Positions 52,369 to 60,709 of a stretch of 64,000 bases of DNA are shown here, piece by piece. Each line of letters begins with the position of its first letter. Within the stretch, counting starts at the first letter, position 1. The stretch comes from Sphingobacterium arenae (lineage in GTDB: Bacteria > Bacteroidota > Bacteroidia > Sphingobacteriales > Sphingobacteriaceae). The notes beneath the pieces were generated by a model. It searched no databases. It was not told the DNA's origin and was given only the letters and a program-made list of their open reading frames with translations. Both the position numbers and the translations under genes were made by a program. The stretch spans positions 248,001 to 312,000 of the forward strand of contig NZ_JACNYK010000003.1 of NCBI RefSeq assembly GCF_014692505.1. The letters are read 5' to 3'.

Positions 52369-53661
52369 TTATTGATTTGTCCAGTTAGCACGATCCGCCT
52401 GTGCGTACTTCCAAGGAGCACCGTTATTTTCCAAATTGCCAAACATCGCATTAATACTCGCGGGCGCTTGTGATTCTTCCATTACCGCATATTGACGCAA
52501 TCCGATGATAATTTCCAAGGGGTCAATATTCACCGGGCATGCTTCTACACAGGCGTTACATGTTGTGCACGCCCATATTTCTTCTCTTGTGATATAGGTA
52601 TCTATTAATGATTTGTTGTCATCTTGAAAATCTCCGTTTTTTGTCCTATTTTGTCCTACTTCTGTGAGACGATCTCGCGTATCCATCATAATTTTACGGG
52701 GTGACAACAGCTTGCCTGTAATGTTTGCCGGACAGGCAGCAGTACAACGGCCGCATTCGGTACACGTGTATGCGTCTAATAGGTTTTTCCAGGTAAGATC
52801 CTGTACGTCCTTGACACCAAACCGACGAACTTCTCCGGTAGGCGACGGAAGCGATGGATCCAGCATCACTTTCACTTCTTCGGTGACGGCAGACATATTG
52901 TTGAATTTGCCTTTGGGTTCCAATTTCGAGAAATAGGTATTCGGGAAAGCCAGGATAATATGTAGATGTTTCGATATCGGGAGATAGTTTAAGAAGACTA
53001 ATACGCCGATAATATGAAACCACCAAGAGAACCGCTCTATTCCCACCAATGTGGAAACAGATTCCGGTAATAAAGGAAGTAGAAACTGACTAACAGGAAA
53101 TGCACCTGCATGGTGATAAGCTGGATGATGAAGTTGCTGAAGTTTAAAGTCGGCGGCGTTCATGAAAAGAAACGCCGTCATAAGCAATATCTCCGCAATT
53201 AAAATAAGATTAGCGTCTGTTTTTGGCCAGTTTTTGAGTTCGCGACCGCTAAAACGATAAATATGTAGGGCATTTCTTCGAATGAGAAAGGTAATACAAC
53301 TGAATAATACCGCAAAAGCCAGCCACTCAAAAGCGTATATAAGACCATTATAAATCGATCCTAAAGAAGAAAAAATGCGATGTGTGCCGAATAATCCATC
53401 GATGACAATCTCCAGCATTTCGATATTGATAATACAGAAACCTACATATACACCTAAATGTAATAGGGCAGGAAGGGGTTTCTTAAACATCTTTTTTTGT
53501 CCGAAAGCAACCAGCAGCATTAATTTCAGGCGTTCAGCCGGTCTGTCGTTTCGATCTACAGCTTTGCCAAGCTTTATATTTTTGTAGATACGGCGAGCGT
53601 TTCTAGCGAAAATCACTACAGCGAGCACAAACAAACAAAAGAAGATGATTTGCCCCATCAT
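52369..53661 (-). CDS. Membrane protein with two [4Fe-4S] clusters (Hdr/DsrM-like)
   Basis: The 430-aa protein has an N-terminal membrane domain (about 1-240, five hydrophobic segments with His residues suited to heme b) and a cytosolic ferredoxin-like domain with two CxxCxxCxxxCP motifs: CTECGRCTAACP and CTTCNACVEACP. It should pass electrons between the membrane quinone pool and the CCG-domain partner 11 bp downstream. Related two-gene modules occur in many Bacteroidota with no assigned substrate. Confidence 0.87.
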   Translation of the reverse strand: MMGQIIFFCLFVLAVVIFARNARRIYKNIKLGKAVDRNDRPAERLKLMLLVAFGQKKMFKKPLPALLHLGVYVGFCIINIEMLEIVIDGLFGTHRIFSSLGSIYNGLIYAFEWLAFAVLFSCITFLIRRNALHIYRFSGRELKNWPKTDANLILIAEILLMTAFLFMNAADFKLQQLHHPAYHHAGAFPVSQFLLPLLPESVSTLVGIERFSWWFHIIGVLVFLNYLPISKHLHIILAFPNTYFSKLEPKGKFNNMSAVTEEVKVMLDPSLPSPTGEVRRFGVKDVQDLTWKNLLDAYTCTECGRCTAACPANITGKLLSPRKIMMDTRDRLTEVGQNRTKNGDFQDDNKSLIDTYITREEIWACTTCNACVEACPVNIDPLEIIIGLRQYAVMEESQAPASINAMFGNLENNGAPWKYAQADRANWTNQ

Positions 53662-53778
53662 AACTATTTTAGTTGGTTTCTACACAAACCTAAATAAATT
53701 CACTTTTATATACAATATAATCGCATCAGTATATAAAATGAATTTCTATTTCGCTCTCCTCAAGAAAAAATAATCCGT

Positions 53779-54714
53779 CTATAACTTACTTTCTTTTTTT
53801 ACTTTACGTTTCGTGCTTACTGCTTTAGTTGCTTGTTTAATAGTGTACTGGACTTCTAAATACTTTATAATTTCGCTAGCAATATCTTTCCCTGTAGCCC
53901 TTTCAATTCCTTCTAATCCTGGCGACGAGTTGACTTCCAGGATGAGTGGCCCGCGCGCAGAGGGGAGCATATCTACGCCTGCCACAGTAAGCCCCATGGC
54001 TTTGGCTGCAGATACTGCGGTGAGCTTCTCTTCGCGCGTTAGTTTGACAATTTCGGCACTTCCCCCTCGATGGAGATTTGAACGGAATTCTCCTTCCTTG
54101 GCTGTCCGCTTCATCGCGCCTACCACCTTGCCATCGACAACAAAAGCCCGGATATCTGTTCCTTTCGCTTCTTTAATGTACTCTTGTATCAGAATGTTAT
54201 TACCTAGGCCGTAGAAGGCTTCAATAACTGAAGAAGCTGCTTTTTTTGTTTCTGCCAATACAACACCTATGCCTTGTGTCCCTTCCAATAGTTTGATAAC
54301 CAACGGGGCACCACCGACCATATTGATGAGATCATCTACATCAGAAACAGAACGCGCAAAACCGGTAATTGGAAGACCTAGACCCGCCCCCGACAAGATC
54401 TGCATGCAACGTAGTTTATCACGTGAACGTGTGATCGCCTGACTCGGATTTGCAGATACAACATTCATAACTTCAAACTGACGTACAATGGCCGATCCGT
54501 AGAAAGTCAGCGATGAACCAATCCTGGGGATAATGGCGTCGATATGCGATAAATCTTGTCCTTTGTAATGTATAGTGGGTTTTCCCTGTTGTATACCCAC
54601 ATAACATTTACTGTGGTCTATAACGTCACATTGATGTCCCCGGGATAGGACTGCTTCGACTAAACGTTTAGTCGAATAGAGATTTTTATTTGTTGATAAT
54701 ACAGCAATATTCAC
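53779..54714 (-). CDS. rimK: RimK family alpha-L-glutamate ligase
   Basis: The start is GTG at 54714 (reads [18 protein letters not shown]). The 311-aa ATP-grasp enzyme has an N-terminal RimK domain ([31 protein letters not shown]), an ATP-grasp fold with [20 protein letters not shown] and the metal site [15 protein letters not shown], and a lysine-rich tail. In E. coli RimK adds glutamates to ribosomal protein S6. It is 51 bp after a RimB-like protease and on the same strand as purM, consistent with a co-transcribed group. Confidence 0.95.
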   Translation of the reverse strand: MNIAVLSTNKNLYSTKRLVEAVLSRGHQCDVIDHSKCYVGIQQGKPTIHYKGQDLSHIDAIIPRIGSSLTFYGSAIVRQFEVMNVVSANPSQAITRSRDKLRCMQILSGAGLGLPITGFARSVSDVDDLINMVGGAPLVIKLLEGTQGIGVVLAETKKAASSVIEAFYGLGNNILIQEYIKEAKGTDIRAFVVDGKVVGAMKRTAKEGEFRSNLHRGGSAEIVKLTREEKLTAVSAAKAMGLTVAGVDMLPSARGPLILEVNSSPGLEGIERATGKDIASEIIKYLEVQYTIKQATKAVSTKRKVKKESKL

Positions 54715-54765
54715 GGAAAGTATTTTTTGTTAAAACAGTTGAGACTCAGATAAGTTTCTAGGTAT

Positions 54766-55176
54766 TTATATATTCTTTGCGAGATCGTCTTGCGACACGT
54801 CCACTAAGAATTTGCCGCTGATAAAGTTTCTACCTAATAACATGGGGTAAGACATTGCAGAACGATCCCTGACAGATAATTTGATGTCAAATAGTTTTTT
54901 GAATAATTTGATCTTTGTTATAAAAATATATCGTGTTTCGGATTGTCCGAAGGAACTTTTCACCACACGTTCCCTGTGGATGAGAAAAATGAAGTCAGGA
55001 TGCCCTTGGATAGTGCAACGAATATAGCGATGTCCATCTTTTTCGAAAATTTCAAATTGGTTACAATGTAGGACAGACGTTTCTGCACCGGTATCTATTT
55101 TTGCACAGATATTATAGAGTCCTAATTCAGGTAAATCTACTGTCTCTATGCGGCCGATGATACGTTTTTCTTGCAT
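54766..55176 (-). CDS. RimB-like ATP-dependent zinc protease (COG4067)
   Basis: The 136-aa protein is a retropepsin-like protease of the COG4067/RimB type: KIDTGAETSVLHCNQFEIF holds the catalytic Asp-Thr-Gly motif, followed by RYIFITKIKLFKKLFDIKLSV and LLGRNFISGKFLVDV. In Pseudomonas, RimB acts with RimK in S6 modification. Its ATG directly abuts the purM stop (55177) and it precedes rimK by 51 bp. The Bacteroidota annotation as zinc protease is inherited from homology. Confidence 0.9.
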   Translation of the reverse strand: MQEKRIIGRIETVDLPELGLYNICAKIDTGAETSVLHCNQFEIFEKDGHRYIRCTIQGHPDFIFLIHRERVVKSSFGQSETRYIFITKIKLFKKLFDIKLSVRDRSAMSYPMLLGRNFISGKFLVDVSQDDLAKNI

Positions 55177-56355
55177 TTACGCATAGATAAACTCACCCTG
55201 TGGCGAGCGAATAGTTACCTTTTTTGATGCGGCCTCTTCTACATGGCCTATAATTTGCGCTGCGACACCAAAGGATTCCGATATTTTTATGATGTCATCG
55301 GCGATTTCCTGTGGAACATATAGTTCCATACGATGCCCCATATTAAAGACTTTATACATCTCTTCCCAAGAGGTGTTTGATTGTTTTTGAATAAGGTCAA
55401 AAAGTGGTGGGATTGGAAATAAATTATCCTTAATGATATGTACATCTTCAATGAAGTGTAAGACCTTTGTCTGTGCGCCGCCTGAACAGTGAATCATCCC
55501 ATCAACTTGTGGACGATATTTATCAAGAATAGTCTTGATAACAGGAGCATATGTACGAGTAGGAGAGAGGACGAGTTTACCAGTAGTTACTTCTTCTTTT
55601 TCATTTACCTTTATGATGTCGGTCAGTTTGCAGCTACCAGAAAAAATCAATTCGTAAGGCACAGCAGGGTCATAACTTTCGGGATATTTTTCAGCTACAT
55701 ATTTATGGAAAACATCATGGCGGGCTGACGTCAAACCATTAGAGCCCATGCCACCGTTATATTCATTTTCGTAGTTTGATTGTCCATAAGATGCCAGTCC
55801 TACAATAACGTTGCCTGCTTTGATACGGTGATTGGAAATAACATCTTTCCTTTTCATACGGCACGTCACAGTGCTATCCACAATAATCGTACGAACCAAA
55901 TCGCCAACATCGGCAGTCTCTCCCCCGGTAGAGTAGATGCCGATACCTAATTGCCGTAATTCGGAAAGGATATCTTCGGTGCCGTTTATGATTTCGGCTA
56001 TTACCGCTCCGGGGATAAGATTTTTATTACGTCCGATGGTAGAGGAAAGTAAAATATTGTCGACCGCGCCCACACACAAAAGGTCATCTACGTTCATAAT
56101 AATAGCATCTTGGGCAATGCCACGCCAAACAGATATGTCGCCAGTCTCCTTCCAATATACATAGGCCAATGAAGATTTCGTGCCCGCACCATCGGCGTGC
56201 ATAATGTTGCACCAAGCCTCATCACCTCCCAATATATCGGGTATGATTTTACAGAAAGCTTTGGGAAATAGACCCTTGTCTATGTTTTTGATTGCGTTGT
56301 GTACATCTTCTTTGCCTGCGGACACACCCCTCTGATTATATTTTAAGTCTGACAT
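55177..56355 (-). CDS. purM: Phosphoribosylformylglycinamidine cyclo-ligase (AIR synthase)
   Basis: The 392-aa protein is PurM: MHADGAGTKSSLAYVYW, DAIIMNVDDLLCVGA, GETADVGDLVRTIIVDST and GLASYGQSNYENEYNGGMGSNGLTSARHD. PurM closes the imidazole ring to form AIR in purine synthesis. It is longer than E. coli PurM (about 345 aa), as in other Bacteroidota. Its -7 element is TATTTTTG at 56364-56371. It is followed without gap by the RimB-like protease. Confidence 0.95.
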   Translation of the reverse strand: MSDLKYNQRGVSAGKEDVHNAIKNIDKGLFPKAFCKIIPDILGGDEAWCNIMHADGAGTKSSLAYVYWKETGDISVWRGIAQDAIIMNVDDLLCVGAVDNILLSSTIGRNKNLIPGAVIAEIINGTEDILSELRQLGIGIYSTGGETADVGDLVRTIIVDSTVTCRMKRKDVISNHRIKAGNVIVGLASYGQSNYENEYNGGMGSNGLTSARHDVFHKYVAEKYPESYDPAVPYELIFSGSCKLTDIIKVNEKEEVTTGKLVLSPTRTYAPVIKTILDKYRPQVDGMIHCSGGAQTKVLHFIEDVHIIKDNLFPIPPLFDLIQKQSNTSWEEMYKVFNMGHRMELYVPQEIADDIIKISESFGVAAQIIGHVEEAASKKVTIRSPQGEFIYA

Positions 56356-56363
56356 CGTACGTG

Positions 56364-56371
56364 CAAAAATA
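56364..56371 (-). promoter_or_regulatory. -7 promoter element of purM
   Basis: TATTTTTG on the minus strand matches TAnnTTTG and ends 8 bp before the ATG, so the transcript leader is very short. Confidence 0.5.
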
Positions 56372-56410
56372 ACAAACCCATTGATATTCCTATAACGGAA
56401 ATATAAATTA

Positions 56411-56905
56411 TTAATCTGTGCTTAGTATTTTACGAACGACTTCCCAGGCACTTAACAGCTGCTCCTGATTAAAATTGGCATTTGCAGGGCTGGAGCTCGG
56501 AAGCGTGATATATTGAATATGGGGCGACCGGTTAAAATATTTATCGAATAGTTTTTGCGCTTTTTGCCCGTTAAAACAAATAGTCCTTATGTCGGCGTTA
56601 TCTTGAAGTAATTGATCTATTCTGTTAGGATTTTCTTTCAAGATATCTGAATCCATACTGCCCTTTCGCATAGCGACTTCGCAAACATCCCATAATGCAA
56701 TATGGTGTCGATGTAACAAGTTGACTCGATCGACGTAGTCCATTGGGATAGGTACGGATAAGAGTAAAGCTAAAGTCTTCCAAAAACGATTTTGAGGATG
56801 CGCATAATATTGGTTTTCCTGCAGAGACCTATCTCCGGGTAACGAACCTAAAATCAGGATCTTGCTTTTTTGGGGAATAATAGGGGCGAATGATTTCTTG
56901 AACAT
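56411..56905 (-). CDS. DNA-deoxyinosine/uracil glycosylase (UDG family 6, HDG-type)
   Basis: The 164-aa protein has ILILGSLPGDRSLQENQYYAHP followed by NRFWKTL and a C-terminal LPSSSPANANF, as in UDG-superfamily family 6 (hypoxanthine-DNA glycosylase) enzymes. It removes deaminated purines such as hypoxanthine from DNA. It is separated from purM by 55 bp on the same strand, but purM has its own promoter element, so co-transcription is uncertain. Confidence 0.9.
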   Translation of the reverse strand: MFKKSFAPIIPQKSKILILGSLPGDRSLQENQYYAHPQNRFWKTLALLLSVPIPMDYVDRVNLLHRHHIALWDVCEVAMRKGSMDSDILKENPNRIDQLLQDNADIRTICFNGQKAQKLFDKYFNRSPHIQYITLPSSSPANANFNQEQLLSAWEVVRKILSTD

Positions 56906-57350
56906 ATCTCTAATTTAAAGAAAATCTTTGATATAAAAATCGAAGGTTTTCTTTCAACATCTTTTTTGCCGCTCAAGCCGCGGCATGGCTCATACTTTTT
57001 TTTCCGCAAAAAAAAGTATGCAAAAAAACTCGCCACTTTAAAATTTTGAATGGAGGAATAGTGCATAAATTAGATTTCTACATATTTCAAAATTTTATAT
57101 GTGGCATTTAGGTGTTAAAGAGGGGACAGTACAATTGCATGCACCCTCCCTTAACATTAAAATGCCGCATACGAATGTTTTACAACTGTACAAACTCATC
57201 CTTAGTAGTACCCCAAATGTAAAACATTCGAAGCGGGGAGCTTTTATGAACAAATGTTTATTTTGGTGTTCATGAGCTCCCGTTGGTCGGTTTGTTTCTT
57301 TTTCGCGGGGAAAAAGAAGATGAAAAATTAGTAGCTTTGTCTAGAACGTT
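56906..57350. other. 445-bp intergenic region with four hairpin structures
   Basis: No gene is supported. Hairpins: CATACTTTTTTTT (56991-57003) with its complement at 57008-57020; CGAATGTTTTACA (57172-57184) with its complement at 57218-57230, extended by GCCGC/GCGG flanks; GGGAGCT and ATGAAC blocks (57236-57251) with GTTCATGAGCTCCC (57268-57281); and CTTTTTC/GAAAAAG around 57296-57318. The ubiX promoter element is at 57332-57339. Confidence 0.6.
57332..57339 (+). promoter_or_regulatory. -7 promoter element of ubiX
   Basis: TAGCTTTG matches TAnnTTTG and ends 11 bp before the ubiX ATG at 57351. Confidence 0.55.
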
Positions 57351-57920
57351 ATGAAGCAGAAAAAGAAGATAATTGTCGCTATTACAGGTGCCAGCGGGTC
57401 TATATACGCTAAGGTGCTGTTGGATAAGTTAAGTAAACTGCGAGACCAAGTGGCTGAAGTGGGCGTCGTGATGTCTGACAACGCAAAAGATGTATGGAAA
57501 TTTGAATTAGGAACAGATGATTACCAAAAATATCCTTTTACATTTTATAACAAAAACGACTTTATGGCTCCATTTGCCTCCGGTTCTGCTCGTTTCGAGA
57601 CCATGATCGTTTGTCCCTGTTCTATGGGCACATTGGGACGTATTGCGCAGGGGATATCATCGGATTTAACGACAAGAGCCGCGGACGTGATATTAAAGGA
57701 ACGTAGAAAGTTAGTGTTGGTTACGCGCGAGACACCGTTGAGCTTTGTTCATATACAAAATATGAATTTGGTAACACAGGCAGGGGGAATTATTTGTCCG
57801 GCAAGCCCATCGTTTTATAGTCGTCCTCAGTCGTTTGAAGAATTAGCTGCTACCGTGATAGACAGGGTACTTTCCCTCTGCGATATTTACGTGGATAGTT
57901 ACGTTTGGGGCGATCAGTAA
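57351..57920 (+). CDS. ubiX: Flavin prenyltransferase UbiX
   Basis: The 189-aa protein has the UbiX signatures IIVAITGASGSIYAKVLLD, CPCSMGTLGRIAQGISSDLT, KERRKLVLVTRETPLSFVHI and GGIICPASPSFYSRPQ. UbiX adds a dimethylallyl group to FMN to make the prenylated flavin cofactor used by UbiD decarboxylases. It is cytosolic. It is followed by a 205-bp spacer before the pyrC-like gene. No UbiD gene is in this window. Confidence 0.95.
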   Translation: MKQKKKIIVAITGASGSIYAKVLLDKLSKLRDQVAEVGVVMSDNAKDVWKFELGTDDYQKYPFTFYNKNDFMAPFASGSARFETMIVCPCSMGTLGRIAQGISSDLTTRAADVILKERRKLVLVTRETPLSFVHIQNMNLVTQAGGIICPASPSFYSRPQSFEELAATVIDRVLSLCDIYVDSYVWGDQ

Positions 57921-58125
57921 TAAAAACCCGGTTTTTCGATGTCAGGGTTTCGATATATTTTGTACATTTGTTCTTCAATGAAAAGACGTATAAAATTGGA
58001 TAATCGTATTCCATATTTCATTGGTTTATCCCAAGCAAAGCAGTATTGGTTTGTTCCTATATACGTTTTATTCACCTGCCATTTAAAAACACAATTTTTC
58101 TCATTACTTTGTTTAAATATTATTC

Positions 58126-59394
58126 ATGGATAATATATTGATTTCCTCTGCTCAGCTTGTGTTGCCCGGTCATTCGCAGAACGGTAATATTGTCGATATA
58201 CTGATTGAAAAAGGAAGGATTAGTCGTATAGCACAGCATATAAAACCGATAAATAAAAAGTTACATGTTGTAGATGGAAAAGGGGGCGTAGTTTCAGCCG
58301 GTTTTTTCGATTTACATGCGAACTTTGGTGAGCCTGGTCTAGAAACCAAAGAAGACATCCAAACCGGTGCAGCAGCGGCCGCGGCAGGGGGATATACTGG
58401 AGTGGCTGTCTACCCAAACACAAACCCGCCTATTCACAGTCGCTCGGAAGTCGCATTGGTCGTTAATTCGGCTAAAGGGAATATAGTAGATGTATATCCC
58501 GTGGGGACGATAAGCAAAAAACGCGAAGGAAAAGAGCTCGCAGAATTGTACGACATGCAAATGGCGGGGGCCATTGCTTTTAGTGACGGAAATCATGCTG
58601 TTCAGCAAGCAGGCCTAATGAGTCGGGCATTGTTGTATGCAAAGGGGATTGATGGATTGGTTATTTCTTTTTCCGAGGACGAGTCTGTAGCTGGAGGGCA
58701 TCAGATGAATGAGGGCCAGATGAGTACCTATCTAGGTATGAAAGGGAAGCCGAACCTAGCGGAATCGCTCATGATATCTCGCGACTTATTCTTAGCCGAA
58801 TATAACGATGCCCGCATTCATTTTACATCGATTTCGACAGCAGAATCAGTCAGCTTGATAAAAAAGGCGAAAACGAAAGGACTGAAGGTAACATGTGACG
58901 TGGCTGCTCATAACTTGTTGTATACGGATGAAGATGTGGTCGGCTTTGATAGTAATTTTAAAGTGACCCCTCCACTTCGCACCAAGAAAGATATAAAAGC
59001 ACTTTTAAAGGGTTTGAAAGAGGGAACGATAGACGCTATCGTTTCACAACATACACCACATGAAGTGGAATATAAGAATGTGGAATTTCATATTGCAAAA
59101 GAAGGTATGATAGGTTTACAGACAACCTTACCCTTTTTAGTAGAGACAGGGCTAACTGCTGAAGATATAGTCCGATATCTAGTGGTACAACCTAGGCAAA
59201 TCGTTGGGAAAGATATCCCGACACTGGAAGAAGGAAGCGAAGCAAACTTGGTGTTATTTGATATGAAAGAAAAATGGACATTAGATACCAGTACGAATAA
59301 ATCAAAATCGGAAAATAGCCCTGTTTTTGGGCAGGAATTAACAGGGAAAGCGAAAATAGTAATTAACCATAATCAGTTCATCGAAATTAAATAA
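58126..59394 (+). CDS. Dihydroorotase homologue lacking metal-site residues
   Basis: The 422-aa protein has the dihydroorotase fold (amidohydrolase TIM barrel) and aligns to type I PyrC throughout: VVSAGFFDLHANFGEPG, TGVAVYPNTNPP, KVTPPLRTKKD and EGTIDAIVSQHTPH. However, the second His of HxH is Asn66, REPG is GEPG, the HCED ligand is FSED (Phe182), the HVST ligand is SIST (Ser235), and the catalytic Asp of TDHAPH is Gln308. It is therefore probably catalytically inactive, perhaps a scaffold for aspartate carbamoyltransferase or another role. It starts a co-directional run with the 222-aa protein 3 bp downstream. Confidence 0.9.
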   Translation: MDNILISSAQLVLPGHSQNGNIVDILIEKGRISRIAQHIKPINKKLHVVDGKGGVVSAGFFDLHANFGEPGLETKEDIQTGAAAAAAGGYTGVAVYPNTNPPIHSRSEVALVVNSAKGNIVDVYPVGTISKKREGKELAELYDMQMAGAIAFSDGNHAVQQAGLMSRALLYAKGIDGLVISFSEDESVAGGHQMNEGQMSTYLGMKGKPNLAESLMISRDLFLAEYNDARIHFTSISTAESVSLIKKAKTKGLKVTCDVAAHNLLYTDEDVVGFDSNFKVTPPLRTKKDIKALLKGLKEGTIDAIVSQHTPHEVEYKNVEFHIAKEGMIGLQTTLPFLVETGLTAEDIVRYLVVQPRQIVGKDIPTLEEGSEANLVLFDMKEKWTLDTSTNKSKSENSPVFGQELTGKAKIVINHNQFIEIK

Positions 59395-59397
59395 GAT

Positions 59398-60066
59398 ATG
59401 GATGCAAAAATCAAAAAGGCGTTTGACGCCGGTATTCACGTATTTGCACAAACAGAAGGTGTAGAAGCAGGAGAGTTTTCAGTAGCGTTGCAAAAAGCTT
59501 TTGACAAAGATGCACCCTTTATAGAAAAAGTACAGATTCTTGACGAAGTCTTTGATGATTATCAACGCTTTGAAGAGCTTCGAGAGATTTACTTCGATTT
59601 ATTGATGGTAAATTTCTTTGCAGAAGACGTGCAGAAATTGGAAGAAGATTATTTGGATTCGCCGGAATGGGAAGCCATTGAAGAAGAAACAATCCATAGG
59701 GGAACTGAGTTGTTGAATATTTTTCTTTATTTACAGGAATGCGAGGATGCAGATATTGAACCTTCTTTAGAGGATTATCTCAAAGAATTTTTACTGGTAG
59801 AAGAAGATGAATTCCAAGATGAATATGCTATTTATGAAAAAGTGATCGCTAACCAGATTTTGGTAGATAGCACCTTCGCTGAAATAAATAAAGTAGCGGC
59901 GACACTATCTCCACAGGACGAGCTGAAGGAATTGTTTTATCCGATAGTGTCTTTCTTTAATGAGCCATATCCGGAAGAGGAACAAATAACCGAGTATCTC
60001 GATGTTTCTGAGAATAAGCCGTTGGATGGCGCCATATACCAGATTATTGTAAACTTTAATAAATAA
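59398..60066 (+). CDS. Hypothetical acidic helical protein
   Basis: I do not recognise a named family. The 222-aa product is strongly acidic (many Glu and Asp) and almost all predicted helix: KKAFDAGIHVFAQTEGVEAG, FEELREIYFDLLMVNFFAED, FLYLQECEDADIEPSLEDYL. There is no signal or membrane segment, so it is cytosolic. It starts 3 bp after the PyrC-like gene and ends 3 bp before the DUF4199 gene, so these genes are tightly coupled. Confidence 0.8.
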   Translation: MDAKIKKAFDAGIHVFAQTEGVEAGEFSVALQKAFDKDAPFIEKVQILDEVFDDYQRFEELREIYFDLLMVNFFAEDVQKLEEDYLDSPEWEAIEEETIHRGTELLNIFLYLQECEDADIEPSLEDYLKEFLLVEEDEFQDEYAIYEKVIANQILVDSTFAEINKVAATLSPQDELKELFYPIVSFFNEPYPEEEQITEYLDVSENKPLDGAIYQIIVNFNK

Positions 60067-60069
60067 ATT

Positions 60070-60708
60070 ATGAATCACGATTTTAACTCAACTTTTCCTG
60101 TGGAAGAGGTGAAAAAAGAAGGCGTCAAATACGGGGTTTATCTAGGCGTTATTTCGCTAGTGATAAGCATTATATCCATGTATGTGCTCGTAAACAGCTC
60201 GGATTTCAAAATAAGTTCGATGGTGACAGGAGGTATTTCTTTTGTACTTATGATTGCTTTATCTGCTTACTTTGCCGTGCTCCTGCGGAGAGTGGCAGGA
60301 GGGTTTTGGAACTTTAGCCAAGCGTTGAAAGGAATTTTTATCATGCTCGCTATTACGGTCATTATTTCTACAATAGGGGGGGCGTTGTTTAATTTGGTTA
60401 ATCCCGAACCGCAACAGATTGTTTTTGATAAAACGATCAACTTGACCATTGAAACTATGGAAAGTATCGGAGCGGATGATGACCTTATTGATAAACAGGT
60501 GGCTGATTTAGAAAAGCAAAGGGACGAGTTACGGAAATTTTCTATTGGACAAAATCTTAAGGGGTTAGGCGTAGCCTTGATCATGTATTTCATTTTTGCT
60601 TTGATCCTTGCTGCTATCCTAAAACGTGAAAGACCTGCTTTTTTACCTGTACAGAACGATTGGAATCAAGAGAGTGATGCAGGGCATCGCAAGCCAGAGC
60701 AGGACTAA
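60070..60708 (+). CDS. DUF4199 membrane protein
   Basis: The 212-aa protein has about four membrane helices (for example VYLGVISLVISIISMYVLV and IFIMLAITVIISTIGGALF) and matches DUF4199, a Bacteroidota family of unknown function. A hydrophilic loop between helices (about 115-160) carries KTINLTIETMESIGADDDLI. It lies 3 bp after the 222-aa protein and directly precedes the GT2 gene, so it may assist a lipid- or glycan-linked process at the membrane. Confidence 0.88.
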   Translation: MNHDFNSTFPVEEVKKEGVKYGVYLGVISLVISIISMYVLVNSSDFKISSMVTGGISFVLMIALSAYFAVLLRRVAGGFWNFSQALKGIFIMLAITVIISTIGGALFNLVNPEPQQIVFDKTINLTIETMESIGADDDLIDKQVADLEKQRDELRKFSIGQNLKGLGVALIMYFIFALILAAILKRERPAFLPVQNDWNQESDAGHRKPEQD

Positions 60709-60709
60709 T

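Noticed and set aside
56854-57066. 70-codon minus-strand frame overlapping the glycosylase start
   Set aside because: It is a shadow of the A/T-rich hairpin (Lys/Phe-rich FFLRKKK) and overlaps the real gene.
57939-58133. 64-codon frame between ubiX and the dihydroorotase homologue
   Set aside because: No family features, and it ends by overlapping the start of the dihydroorotase homologue.
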